Assembly: GCA_002951815.1 (NCBI GenBank)
Contig: CP019454.1
Coordinates: 2,108,001 to 2,172,000 of the forward strand
Reading direction: 5' to 3'
From: Sulfobacillus thermotolerans
GTDB taxonomy: Bacteria; Bacillota; Sulfobacillia; Sulfobacillales; Sulfobacillaceae
DNA length: 64,000 nt
Shown here piece by piece: positions 46,163 through 57,100 of the stretch. The position numbers and the translations under genes are program-made. The notes beneath the pieces are model-generated. The model did no database searches, had not been told where the DNA came from, and saw only the letters and a program-made list of their open reading frames with translations. The number at the start of each line of letters is the position of its first letter. Position 1 is the first letter of the stretch.

Positions 46163-47140
46163 ATGTGTCTCGTGGGATCAAGTTCAAGAGCAGGGGAATT
46201 TTTTGTAGGAATACGCGAATGCATGGGGTTTGTGAAAGTGCCTGTTCTTACCCCCAAGGGAGCTAAGACGCGATTGAAGTTTTCTGATATGAATGCGAAA
46301 CACATAGACGATCGTTTGTTAAGACGTGTTAAGCGCCATCCATCCCCAAAGACGCCATGGGCCCACGTGGATTTGATAGGGAGCGTGGCGGCAGCTCTTG
46401 GATTATGGGGCACATACGCCGTTCCTTTCCTAGAACCCATCCGCGTTGTGCTGGGCCTCGTATTGGGGTTGTTCGTGCCAGGCTATTTAATTATGGAGCT
46501 CTTAATCCCGCCGCAGAAAATCTCTCAGCTTGAACGAATCGGATTGTCGTTGGCCATGAATATTGTCTTGCTCATTGTGATGGGGTTACTCATGGCACTC
46601 GCTCAGTTTCCTTTTACTGCTTCTCACGTGATGCTATTGCTGCTCATCGTAACTATGGTATTGGCGGTGAGTAATTACTGGGTTCGGCAACATGGGCATG
46701 GGATCCGTTTGGAGCGTGGGGGATGGAACTGGAAGGACTGGCGTGTGCTTGGGGTTGTGGGTGGAGTGGCCGCACTGGTTCTGATGACGGGGATCGTCGT
46801 GAGCCGGACCTTAGCCGACCGCACCGTGGCCTTTTCGATTACCTCGCCCCAAGGACAACTGGCTGGCTTTCCCTATGAGATACCTGTTGGCCAAAAGTAC
46901 CCTATGCGACTCAATGTCTCCAATCCTCATGCCCGCGTCGAAGTGTTTCAGCTACAAGAGATTGCTAATGCGTCCGTTATTCGCAAAGAAACGGTGAAGG
47001 TGTCTGCTCATGGGCATTGGAGCCAGTTAATTATCTTGCCATCACGCGAACCAGGACGCATGCATGTGGAATTTCGCCTTCTGCAGGAGAAGGGAGGGCT
47101 TTTTCGCCAGCTATGGATCACATACCGAATTACGCCTTAA
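46163..47140 (+). CDS. DUF1616-family membrane protein
   Basis: A 325-residue membrane protein. Four spans are visible between about residues 72 and 215, with the DUF1616 core VLGLVLGLFVPGYLIMELLIPP followed by LERIGLSLAMNIVLL. A soluble extracytoplasmic C-terminal half of about 110 residues follows, predicted beta-rich. DUF1616 proteins are often found near exopolysaccharide genes; their function is unknown. The start is uncertain: 46163, 46223 and 46289 are all in frame and none has a strong ribosome binding site. It overlaps the protease gene. Confidence 0.7.
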   Translation: MCLVGSSSRAGEFFVGIRECMGFVKVPVLTPKGAKTRLKFSDMNAKHIDDRLLRRVKRHPSPKTPWAHVDLIGSVAAALGLWGTYAVPFLEPIRVVLGLVLGLFVPGYLIMELLIPPQKISQLERIGLSLAMNIVLLIVMGLLMALAQFPFTASHVMLLLLIVTMVLAVSNYWVRQHGHGIRLERGGWNWKDWRVLGVVGGVAALVLMTGIVVSRTLADRTVAFSITSPQGQLAGFPYEIPVGQKYPMRLNVSNPHARVEVFQLQEIANASVIRKETVKVSAHGHWSQLIILPSREPGRMHVEFRLLQEKGGLFRQLWITYRITP

Positions 47141-47925
47141 GGCGTACGCGTAGCAAGCGCGGTTTTACGATGGGGCCAGTCGCCGAACTCTGGGGTTACG
47201 TCATAGCGCTGGGGCTTGCAGAGATTGTTTCGGATATCATCGCTCCGCTGGTGGGCATATGGCTTCATGCTATTTTAGCAGCCGTTATTGTTTACCGCGC
47301 GACAACAGAACAAAACGCTCTTAAGCGCCAATTCTTTTGGGTGTTAGCCATCTTGCCGTTGGTTCGGATTGTCAGTTTTGCGATTTCTTCCAAGACGTTG
47401 CCGGGCGTTTGGTACTACGTGTTGGCGGAAACGCCTTTATTGGGAGCGGCTCTTACGGCCAAGCGGGTGTTTCAATTGTCGTGGCAAGACGTGGGCATGG
47501 TGTGGCCAAAGCACTGGAGCCTCGTCATTATCACTGTGGTCACGTCGCCCTTTCTAGGGTTGCTGGAAAGCCGTCTCATTCATCCCGCGGCCCTGATTAC
47601 CCATTTGACGTGGGGTCAGGCGCTATTACCATCCATATTGCTGATTGTCTTTACGGGATTATCTGAGGAGCTTCTCTTCCGCGGCCTATTGCAGCACTAT
47701 AGCCTGCCTCTTTTACATTATTGGCAGGGGATTATCTATGTGGCATTGGCTTGGGGCTTGTTACACATTGGTTGGCATTCGGGCCCAGATGTCCTCTTCG
47801 TCTTTATCGTCGGGCTTGCATGGGGCTGGATGCGGGAAAAAACCGGATCCATTTACCCCACCATTTTGGGGCACGGATTGGCCAATATTGTCTTGTTCTT
47901 AATTGTGCCGTTTGTGATGAAATAA
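47113..47925 (+). CDS. CPBP-family intramembrane protease
   Basis: A 270-residue polytopic membrane protein of the CPBP (CAAX protease and bacteriocin-processing, Abi) family. Motif 1 is SEELLFRG (EExxxR), motif 2 is WGLLHIGWH, and motif 3 is ILGHGLANI. These form the glutamate/histidine catalytic site. Family members cleave prenylated or membrane proteins and some give bacteriocin immunity. The start could be 47113, overlapping the upstream gene by 28 bp, or 47170. It is probably co-transcribed with the DUF1616 gene. It may or may not belong with the neighbouring defence genes. Confidence 0.8.
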   Translation: MDHIPNYALRRTRSKRGFTMGPVAELWGYVIALGLAEIVSDIIAPLVGIWLHAILAAVIVYRATTEQNALKRQFFWVLAILPLVRIVSFAISSKTLPGVWYYVLAETPLLGAALTAKRVFQLSWQDVGMVWPKHWSLVIITVVTSPFLGLLESRLIHPAALITHLTWGQALLPSILLIVFTGLSEELLFRGLLQHYSLPLLHYWQGIIYVALAWGLLHIGWHSGPDVLFVFIVGLAWGWMREKTGSIYPTILGHGLANIVLFLIVPFVMK

Positions 47926-48657
47926 GTGGTTCAGCTACTGCTTTTATGACAAGTCGTCCTGACGCACTGAAAGCCGCGCCCTTATATGCGGTCTCGCAAA
48001 TTCCCCAAAAATCGCAGGAGGAAGCTTCTGTGGCGCCGAGCCTGTTTCATGATGTTTGTGTAAACTTTGGTGAGAACATTGCCCCAGGGCTACCTCAAGG
48101 CGGGTCTGGGACCGAGGAGGTCTCTTGCGGCCTTGAACCATGAGGGCCAACCGCTGATGCATTGAAAGACGCAAGCCCGTCCTATGACGGGTGGTCGGAA
48201 GGTTATCCGTAGGGAACTGCAGGTAGAAAATCTGTCGTGACCGATGGTGACTTTAGGGACTCCTGATAAAAATTGCGGGCTATGTCATGCTTAAGCAATA
48301 ACGTCCTTCTATGGTCAAGAGAACGATCTCGTACTTGGGAATATATGGGCACTGTAGGCAACAAGGGGTCAACGGGATACGAATAGTGCTTAAGGTTATG
48401 ACAACTTCTCAGTAGCATTTTCCGGCAGGCCTCTTTCGAGAACAGCTGTTGTGATAGGCCATACTTGCCAAATTGCACAATTTCGACACAGGGCAGACTT
48501 TTCAGCAAAAATGAGGCCAGGAATCTGTACTGAACAGAACTATGCCTCGAATGACGGCAGGTTCGGAATATATCCTCAGTAATTTACGGAAATATCGACG
48601 AATATTGCCAACGCAGGGGAATAAAATGTAAAATTATAAAAAACATTTGGTGATTAG
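47926..48657. other. Intergenic before the three-gene operon, possible gene debris
   Basis: About 730 bp. A minus-strand frame at 48203-48508 (TTG start, about 101 codons, including SLDHRRTLLLKHDIARNFY) reads like coding sequence, but I do not recognise it and it has no clear ribosome binding site. A second minus frame (47944-48174) is weaker. An A+T-rich stretch at 48625-48657 may carry the promoter of the next operon. Confidence 0.4.
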
Positions 48658-50982
48658 ATGAGCAATCAAGACTATCTTAAAATGCTTCCGCCAAATATCA
48701 TTCACATATTAGTTGATTTGTTTGGGAATGCTAGTGAAGATTTTTCTTTCGCTTCACGGATAGCATACTATCTATACGTGGAAAGTCGATTGTCTCCTGA
48801 GGAGTGGACCCGCGATAAATTTTTTGAGATGGCGTCGCGTAGAGGATGGTCGAATTCGGAAACCAGACGAAGGTGGGCGCAATTTCAGAGAGTAGTGACG
48901 CGTCTTGGAGAAAGCCACGAACAAGCCGTTTGTCTTATCGATTCAAATGGAAACGGAAAAATTCGTGTACTGAGCGGAAGAACGCCGTGGACCTTAAAGC
49001 TTTATTGTTCTGGGTACACCAACACAATAGATTTTATGCGACGCATTGAAGCTATAAAGGACCAAGGATGGGTCATTATGGACCCTGTATTGAATGGCAA
49101 CGCTACAGACTTTGAGGTCAGTGTGAAAAAAACCTCTTCGGCTACCACAGTTCATGTTTCTGACCTTGTACTTCAGCTAACTCGCTTAGGGATGACTCAA
49201 AATGTAAAAGAGGCCGTACAGTCTAAGCCCGAAATAGCATTAATTGGTTATAAGACTGACCTTAGTTATCTTCAAAGACAACTACGCCTTATTGTTGAGG
49301 GATGGCAGCGTATTCGGAACTGGTTAGAGCTATATCGTCAAAGCTGTGATTCCAATCAAGTTCCTTCTCCGCAGAGCTTAGAACGTATATATCAACTCGT
49401 AACGGAAGCGCCTCATACGGGCGGGTTTAACACCATAATTTTGGATTTGGATAGGATAATGAAGAAGTATGATAGATTGTGTCGAGAATTTGATGACGAA
49501 GTAGTACATATCGAAGAGTTTCTGTTGATTGCTCAGCGACAACCTCTAATTCAACCTCTATGGAAAAATTTAGAATTAGAATTGATTGGTTTTATGTCAA
49601 AGCAGCTTCAGAATATTGGAAATCCCATAAGTTCAGTACATTCATTGGACAAAAGCTCCCGTGAACAATGGGCCAATCAAATTGCCATTAGATTTAATGC
49701 TCTCAAGCTGGCAGGAGAAGTTTTGGAGGAAAGAGCAAAGATTGTACACCAAATCGATGCTGAGCTTCGATGGGTTGAATGGCAGACTGCTAGGCAACTA
49801 GTCTTTTTAGATGACGAAAGTGCAATAGATCGGCTTCTTAATCCTGATTTTCGAGAAATGATGGCAGTTGATTTGGATGCATGCACAAAAGGATTAGAGC
49901 TTGCAGCTCGACGGTTGCGATACGATGCGGTTATCGCTTTTCGCGATATTCTACCTTTTAAAGCATCCCCAAGTATACATCAGTGGACCGCTCACGCCTA
50001 TGTGGCTCAAGGGAATGATGTAAAGGCCTTACAAGAGTTGGAAGCTGTAAAAAATATAGAGTGGTTGCCGTGCACGTATGGTGTTGCAGCTACCGCCTTA
50101 ATACGCTTAGGACATCATGAAGAAGCTGTCCCAATTGCCAAAATTGCTATCTCCCATGGGTGGCTAGAGAGGCCTGAAGCTCCCGAAATGGTTGATGAAC
50201 TTGTATTAACCGGAAGTTTGGTGCGTGACGAGCTTTTAGATTTTTGTAACTTAGTTGTAGACCATTGTACGAGTTATTCTCAAGCTAAATTATTTGAGTC
50301 GGCCTATGAGCAACGGATTGCTTGTCTATTGGATATCCAAGGCGTGGATCCGCGGGAGGTATTGGATGCATGCGCGAGCTTTACCGAAATGCTTACAGGT
50401 AAAGGGGAAACGTCGGATGCATGGCGGATCTACTGTAGCTTTAAGCCGCAAATAAAGGACGTGATAAAACTTCAGTGGCTGGATAGTTTGGCGGCTGACA
50501 TCCCTGAGGCACTTAATGAAGTCAAGAACATTGCATGGAAGTCTTTAAGTAATTCTTTAATTCATGAACAGGCTGTTGAGATACTAAAAGCGTATAAGTC
50601 TGTACCTAAGGAATTTCGCCATGATGATGCTCTTTCATCTCCCGATCACATTAAAATTCAGCCGTTATCACTTCTTTTGGCAGGCGCAACTAAGAGCATT
50701 CGTACTCAAGTGAGAAAGCGTTTGGTAGAGGAGTATGGATTTCCTGCGCATTCCATAGCCGAGGTAGCTTCACCATGGGAAGGTCATACAAGCACTTCAG
50801 AAATTCGGTCCCTTGTAAACAGGCACGATCTTGTTGTTGCTTATACATCCATGATGAAACATTCGTTGTGGGAGCAACTGGACGTACCCTCTGAGAAATT
50901 GGTCTATCCGCCGTCGGGAGGAGTATCTGGCTCGCTTGCGGTCATTCTTGAAAGATGTCGACAGTCAATGGAGGCTTCTTAA
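48658..50982 (+). CDS. Unrecognised 774-residue protein with DUF2325-like C-terminus
   Basis: First gene of a three-gene operon. The N-terminal 120 residues look like a helical and winged-helix domain (LSPEEWTRDKFFEMASRRGW). The middle is mostly alpha-helical, with HQWTAHAYVAQGNDVKALQELEA suggesting TPR-like repeats around residues 435-500. The last 110 residues resemble DUF2325: SLLLAGATKSIRTQVRKRL, then HDLVVAYTSMMKHSLWEQL, then VYPPSGGVSGSLAVIL, a small Rossmann-like fold. No signal peptide or membrane span. Base composition is visibly more A+T rich than the CRISPR region. Function unknown; a sensor or regulator role is a guess. Confidence 0.65.
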   Translation: MSNQDYLKMLPPNIIHILVDLFGNASEDFSFASRIAYYLYVESRLSPEEWTRDKFFEMASRRGWSNSETRRRWAQFQRVVTRLGESHEQAVCLIDSNGNGKIRVLSGRTPWTLKLYCSGYTNTIDFMRRIEAIKDQGWVIMDPVLNGNATDFEVSVKKTSSATTVHVSDLVLQLTRLGMTQNVKEAVQSKPEIALIGYKTDLSYLQRQLRLIVEGWQRIRNWLELYRQSCDSNQVPSPQSLERIYQLVTEAPHTGGFNTIILDLDRIMKKYDRLCREFDDEVVHIEEFLLIAQRQPLIQPLWKNLELELIGFMSKQLQNIGNPISSVHSLDKSSREQWANQIAIRFNALKLAGEVLEERAKIVHQIDAELRWVEWQTARQLVFLDDESAIDRLLNPDFREMMAVDLDACTKGLELAARRLRYDAVIAFRDILPFKASPSIHQWTAHAYVAQGNDVKALQELEAVKNIEWLPCTYGVAATALIRLGHHEEAVPIAKIAISHGWLERPEAPEMVDELVLTGSLVRDELLDFCNLVVDHCTSYSQAKLFESAYEQRIACLLDIQGVDPREVLDACASFTEMLTGKGETSDAWRIYCSFKPQIKDVIKLQWLDSLAADIPEALNEVKNIAWKSLSNSLIHEQAVEILKAYKSVPKEFRHDDALSSPDHIKIQPLSLLLAGATKSIRTQVRKRLVEEYGFPAHSIAEVASPWEGHTSTSEIRSLVNRHDLVVAYTSMMKHSLWEQLDVPSEKLVYPPSGGVSGSLAVILERCRQSMEAS

Positions 50983-50984
50983 GT

Positions 50985-53900
50985 ATGGAGACGTTAATTG
51001 GATTGCTTGAAATGGAACAAGAGCTTGAACAATGGCTTCAAGAAACAAGTGCTCCAGTCCTACTCATTGAATTGCCATTTCGAAACAAAGGGCTAGTACT
51101 TGAGTCGCTTAGAAGCCTTATAGACGAATTAGGAAAAAATGCTTTCGAAGAATTCGCTAGATTGTATCCGCTGACTTTTTCACGGTGGCTTGTAGACGAG
51201 GCAGTAGATGTTTACGAGGATGGTGCACTGTGGCCACGAATCGCTGCACTTTTGTATATACCAGAGACATGGACAAATGAATGTGGTCGTGCTTTTTATA
51301 ATGCTGTTCAAAATTTGGGACTACAAACCCATCACGGAGGAAAGCAATTTGTCGCTACCATACTAGCCCATGGGGCGATTCCCACACAAGAGTTACCAGC
51401 TTTATTCCGCTTGTTACAAAACGTCTTAAGCCACTTGCCTCGTTCATCGTCAGGGGATGTAATTCTGCGGAAACTGCGGGAACTCCCAGCATTAACTTAT
51501 CAATCCAAACCAATTCGGCGTTTTCTGTTCAACGCTCCTTCAAATTTTGTAAAGGGATATTTGCAAGAGATGGCCACCATGTTGATGAATGGGCCAAATT
51601 CGGACTGTCGGAGGAGCTTGCAACAAGGATATCGCCTTTTCCAGCTTGGGGACCAACACCCCGTGAAGTTGAGCGTGCGTAAGAAGCGCCCATATCTGAG
51701 GTTAGGGCTAGAGCCACAAGATACACACCCAATGGTCCTTGTTTTCCCAGAATGTGAAACCTCTTCAGAAAAATCACCGTGGCGAATTTATACTTCGTTG
51801 GGTGACATGGTTGTAAATTGGCCACCACCATCCTCGCTTCAAATCGACCGTTATCGCCATTCGTTATGGGAGGTTGAATTAGACAAACCGAGATTATGGC
51901 TAGACATATGGTATCAGGATACCTTTGTTGAAGAAATTTCGATTCGTCAACCGGTCCTCATTTTTTCTGATGATGGAACTCTCTATAAACATCCTTGGCT
52001 GTTAAAGGGACGGTTTTACTTCATTTTGATGGCCCCGGGATGGCGTATCATCAATAAGGATCTGATTCGTGGAGAGTCACCTGCCTATTTTGGGGACTGG
52101 TCTGGATACCATATATTATCTATTGAAGCGTTAGGACCCGCTCTTGAGTGGACAGGCCCGCAAGGGAATGGAAAGATGCTTATTTTGGTTCAACCGTCAG
52201 TAGATAAATACATTCGGGTTTTATCAGATCAAATACCGATTATTCGTGTCATTGGGTTGCCAGTCGACGCTGATTTTGCACCAATGGACTTTACTATTCG
52301 TAATTTGGCGTCTGAGACTACGGTTACATTATCTGAGGGAGAAGTCTTGATAGACGATAATAGAATCAGTCTTGATGTCTCTAGAGCTATACCGTCGTTT
52401 GGCCAATATTCTCTTCATATCCATGGACCATATGGCATTAACGACAGTGTTGATGTTGACTATGGTCCATTCATTCAGTGGCAAGTGCCAGAAACTGTAA
52501 GATGGCCTCACGTCGAAACAGGGCAGTACCCATTAGGATGCATCAGTGCAACCTATAATCCTGAAACGACCGTGACTGTATCTGATTCTTGGCGTGTAAA
52601 GTCGACGCGGTCGGGATACACAGAGTATTGGGTTGGGGGGTACGAGTTCCATTTAGGTCTGAATGTTTACTATCAAAGCCAAACATATTCGCCTTCCGTA
52701 GTGCTGCGAGAAATAACATGGGAATGGACTTCTAAACAATATGCGAAAATTGAGAACGCTCCCCTGCGTATCACATGGGAGCAATTTCTTCATGATGAAT
52801 GGACCTTAGAATGGCATTGTCGAACCGGAAATGAAATGGAGTTATCTCTTTGGGACAAAACAAGGATCTTAAAGACTTTGGGTTTACGTCAGACAGGTAA
52901 ATCGTACGTTATTAATGATCTTATCCGTGATGAAATTCAACGAGAGTCATCTACCGAGTTTCGGCTTATGGCTCAAATTCGCGATAATCATGAGGTTAGA
53001 AGTTTTCCAATACTGTTTCTTCAACGTGCTGCACCTCGAGACATAGTTCTCCACGAGAACGACGCAATCATTCGACTTTCATGGCGAGGACACTATGTTT
53101 CGAATGTTTCTGGCTTTATCACGTCTCTATTAGGTTTGTATGATCCAGTACAATTTTCTTTTAAACAAGTCTTGCGGCATGGCGAACACTTTGAAATAAT
53201 TGTTGACCATCCTAAATACAAAGGACCAACCATTGTAAAAATTAAGGGCGATAAAGGGGGCATCCTTCAGTGGCATGGTCTTCTTAATAGGGGAGGTACG
53301 GGAAATTTAACGCCTTTTATGAAGCGAGTACAACGATGGATAAGCGACCGTGAAGACGCGCCTTTCCCTGAAAGCTCTCATGATTATGTTTTATGGGTAG
53401 AAGGTCTGGTTTTCTTATCGAGCGGGCAGACATCCCGGGCTGTAAATTACATCATTTTATCACATTTGCGCAAGGCAGCAAGTCGTTGGATAACCGCTGC
53501 TTTAATGAGCACTCGGCCGCGACATAATCTATTTATTTTAGGACTGCCACAATGGAAGATTTTTGACACTGTAGGTTCTTTGGATATGTCTGCTTTAATT
53601 AAACAGTTGGATGCTGTTGGCAAAAAATCAAAAGTTCTTGCGTGGTTACTAGGAAATTCTTGTTATAAATTTGATGAGTATTTGGCTATAGCCGTATTTG
53701 GTGAGCAAGGAACTGAGATATCGAGGACATTATCTAACGGAGAATTCTCTACAGAAACACGCCGAATGTTCATGAGCATTATTAAATCTCAAATTTATCC
53801 AGTGTCGTTTGGTGAGAGTTTGGAACCGCCTATATTGGACGTTGACCGTCAGTGGTTGTCACAAATGGTAAACATTTTGGGAAAAGGTAGGCATTTAGTA

Positions 53901-54140
53901 CACGATTACATTTCGTGGGCAGTCCATGCGCTTTATACAGAAGAAGTGTCAATTGGATATTTGGCGCTATTACAACGAGCTGTAGCTAGAGGAATGCTGG
54001 AGATTAATGAGGGTCGTCTACTGCATATCCAGCAAAAGTTGTCGACAAATTGGTGGCTTGTTTATGAAAGGGAATTGGCTCGCAGTGAGCTTCTTTGTAG
54101 CATTTTAGAAGATATTGATCAGAGGAGGGAATATAGATGA
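50985..54140 (+). CDS. Unrecognised 1051-residue protein of the helicase operon
   Basis: Second gene. I place the start at 50985 because GGAGG lies 10 bp upstream; 50955 is also in frame. Residues 1-230 are helical (METLIGLLEMEQELEQWLQE onward). Residues about 230-760 are rich in Trp, Tyr and alternating hydrophobics (TWEWTSKQYAKI-type stretches), suggesting several beta-sandwich domains. The last 250 residues are helical again. There are no nucleotide-binding or nuclease motifs that I can recognise. It overlaps the helicase by 4 bp, so the two are probably made in fixed ratio and may form a complex. Cytoplasmic; function unknown. Confidence 0.6.
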   Translation: METLIGLLEMEQELEQWLQETSAPVLLIELPFRNKGLVLESLRSLIDELGKNAFEEFARLYPLTFSRWLVDEAVDVYEDGALWPRIAALLYIPETWTNECGRAFYNAVQNLGLQTHHGGKQFVATILAHGAIPTQELPALFRLLQNVLSHLPRSSSGDVILRKLRELPALTYQSKPIRRFLFNAPSNFVKGYLQEMATMLMNGPNSDCRRSLQQGYRLFQLGDQHPVKLSVRKKRPYLRLGLEPQDTHPMVLVFPECETSSEKSPWRIYTSLGDMVVNWPPPSSLQIDRYRHSLWEVELDKPRLWLDIWYQDTFVEEISIRQPVLIFSDDGTLYKHPWLLKGRFYFILMAPGWRIINKDLIRGESPAYFGDWSGYHILSIEALGPALEWTGPQGNGKMLILVQPSVDKYIRVLSDQIPIIRVIGLPVDADFAPMDFTIRNLASETTVTLSEGEVLIDDNRISLDVSRAIPSFGQYSLHIHGPYGINDSVDVDYGPFIQWQVPETVRWPHVETGQYPLGCISATYNPETTVTVSDSWRVKSTRSGYTEYWVGGYEFHLGLNVYYQSQTYSPSVVLREITWEWTSKQYAKIENAPLRITWEQFLHDEWTLEWHCRTGNEMELSLWDKTRILKTLGLRQTGKSYVINDLIRDEIQRESSTEFRLMAQIRDNHEVRSFPILFLQRAAPRDIVLHENDAIIRLSWRGHYVSNVSGFITSLLGLYDPVQFSFKQVLRHGEHFEIIVDHPKYKGPTIVKIKGDKGGILQWHGLLNRGGTGNLTPFMKRVQRWISDREDAPFPESSHDYVLWVEGLVFLSSGQTSRAVNYIILSHLRKAASRWITAALMSTRPRHNLFILGLPQWKIFDTVGSLDMSALIKQLDAVGKKSKVLAWLLGNSCYKFDEYLAIAVFGEQGTEISRTLSNGEFSTETRRMFMSIIKSQIYPVSFGESLEPPILDVDRQWLSQMVNILGKGRHLVHDYISWAVHALYTEEVSIGYLALLQRAVARGMLEINEGRLLHIQQKLSTNWWLVYERELARSELLCSILEDIDQRREYR

Positions 54141-57100
54141 TTAATCCTATCAAGCTTACTAGAGAGGTACAAGAATCTTATCTTCGTTATTTAATGACAA
54201 CATTCGAGATTGCTGATGAGCGCATTCGTGAAGCATTCAGGAGAGAGCTTTATAGGGATGAAGGATATATCAATGGTCCATTCCTTGAAGCAACGCCTCC
54301 TTTTCGGCTCGGCCGATCGCTACGGGAATTAATCGTGGCAGGAAACTTATCTTCTGCATGGTTGGATGTGCCTTCAGTGGACGTCGACCGGAGACTCTAT
54401 TCTCATCAAGACCGAGCTCTTGAAAAAATCCAAGACAATCGAAACGTAATTGTTTCCACGGGTACTGGGAGCGGGAAAACAGAATCTTTTTTGTATCCTA
54501 TCATTGACAGTTTAATGCGAGAGCATATAGAAGGGAAGTTATCTCCAGGAATCCGGGCGCTTCTTTTGTATCCTATGAATGCGCTTGTCAATGATCAACT
54601 TAAACGATTGCGAGGGTTGCTTCGGGACATACCTTACATAACTTTTGGTAGATTCACCGGAGAAACACGCGATACCGATGCGCAGGCCATGGCAGAGTTT
54701 CGGTTCGCTCCACCTCCAAATGAAATCATTAGCCGCGCGCAGTTGCGAAGGACGCCTCCCCACATTTTAGTTACCAACTACGCAATGCTAGAATATCTCT
54801 TACAGAGACCCGATGATACTCCGTTATTTGATGGTCAATTCGCAGGAAATTGGCGGTTCCTAGTTTTGGATGAGGTCCATACGTATAGCGGTGCAAGCGG
54901 CGCAGAAGTAGGAATGTTGATTCGGCGGCTAAAAGACCAGCTCAATCAACCGAAGTTGCAAGCTATTGGCACAAGCGCAACGATAGGGTCAGGAGAAAAA
55001 GATTATGTAAAGGTGGCACAATTTGCCTCAAATTTATTTGCTGAGTCCTTTGAATGGGTTGTTGGGGACTCCCGACGCCAAGATATTGTTGGAGCCGCCA
55101 GATTGTCATTGGAGGAGGTGAGTCCGACATGGGGACGCTTATCTCCACAAGGCTATGAGGTTCTATATGAGTGGGCGTTAGAGGGAAAAAATCCCGAAAG
55201 AATTGACTTCATGGAAATTGGGATAGCTACCCATGTTTCACAACGATTTTGTGTTGAATGGCACACTAAAGGGAGTAAATATGCTATTTATAATCTTTTA
55301 GTCGGTGATGAGAATATCCGTGATTTGTCAAGATATTTGGAAGAAAGCCAACCATTAGGTCATCTTATTGAAATGTTTTCGAGTGTGCAAAGCTTTACGG
55401 ATAGAGATTTTCTGTCTATGGTTAACCTTGCAGTGTGGGCCAAACCAACCGATCAAGATCAGTCATTGATACCAGCACGTTATCATCTCTTTGTTCGGGC
55501 AACTGAAGGAGTATTTTTGGCCCTCTATCCTGAATGGAAGGTCTTTTTACAAAGGCACGAATCCTATACATTGGGGGATGAAACCTATCCTGTTTGCGAG
55601 TTAGGATATTGTCGACGGTGTGGTGCGCCCTATTTAGTGGGTAACATTAATGAATCGGAGTCTCGGTTAGTCCCATATGCCCCATATCGATTGCAAAATG
55701 ACGTTCATGCCCAACAGTTTCCGGACTATTTTGCCGTGACCGTAAATGATGAAGAAGTGGAAGATGACACGGATGGAATACTTACTCCGGAGAATTTAGA
55801 AACGTTCCAGTTTTGTCGTCGTTGCGGTTGGATTGCATCATCAAAGGTCAAGGTATTTGGTGGGTGCAAGGATGATGGCACACATGAACTTATAAGCCTA
55901 ATAAAATCTCCCCTCTCACAACAAGGGTATCATCGGTGTGTTCAATGTGGTGCTGGTTCAGGACGAGGTCCGTCGCGATTTGTCACCGGCCAAGACGCAG
56001 CGGCCGCGGTAGTTGCTACTGCTGTGTATTCAGCCTTGCAACCTGATCGGCCAGCGGATAGTATTCAATTAGAAGACCTAGGGAAACTTCTTGTTTTTTC
56101 AGACAGCAGACAAGATGCCGCCTTTTTTGCTCCTTATCTTGAAACATCCTATCAGCGCATCGTCTGGCGTCGACTTATATGGGAAGCTTTGACACGGGAA
56201 GACATGGTAGGTCAGGATAATCCTTGGATTGCTGATGTACATGAACGTCTTCTGACATTGGCAGAAGAATATGGCATGCTAGCCCTTCTTTCAGGCCTCA
56301 GCGTGAATCAAAAATCAGCGATGGTTTGGGAAGTTCTGCTACGGGAGTTAGTGAGTGACAGTGATATTGGATTAGAACGCGTCGGAATGATTGCAATTGA
56401 CCCGATTATCGATTCGAAGTGGCGTGTTCCCTCGCTTGCTCATTGGTCGGATACAGAACATACTTGGGATTTAATATCAGTATTGTGGAACGAGTTTCGT
56501 ACCGTTGGAGCATTGTCGTTGCCCAAGCAAGTTTCTGCTTCCAAAGTTCTCCCGTATGAAAGTTCTCAAATGCCAGGGTTTAGCCGCGTTACACGTGCTG
56601 GGGGTATTTTACCTTGGCTTCCGGAAAAGACTGGCTACCGAAATAGTCGACTTGATTATGTGGCTCGCATTGGCATTAAACTTGGATGGCCGGAAGAAGC
56701 GGCCTTAGAGTGGGCTCGCGATTTACTGAATGAGGCATTTACATATTTTACGGATGAATCGCAACCGTGGGCTCATGTAAATACAGTGTTCAGTAGTGGA
56801 AAAACTGGCATGAAAGTCCAAGCGACCCATCTACGCTGGGTTCTACGACCTCTTGCTATGCATGAAGTTTTTCGTTGCAATACATGTGGTCGAATTACTG
56901 TGCATAATTTACTGGGAGTGTGCCCGGCGTGGAAATGTGCGGGAACATTAGAACCAGCTGATCCAGCTCGCCTGAGTGAAAACCACTATTATCAAATGTA
57001 TAGAGGTATCAATCCGGTACCGATGGTGGCTCGTGAGCATACAGCGCAAATAAACAGTCAAGATGCGCAACGGTTACAAGAAGACTTTTCTCAAGGACGG

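Noticed and set aside
45952-46440. 162-codon minus frame opposite the start of the DUF1616 gene.
   Set aside because: It overlaps the plus-strand gene, has no family features and no start signal.
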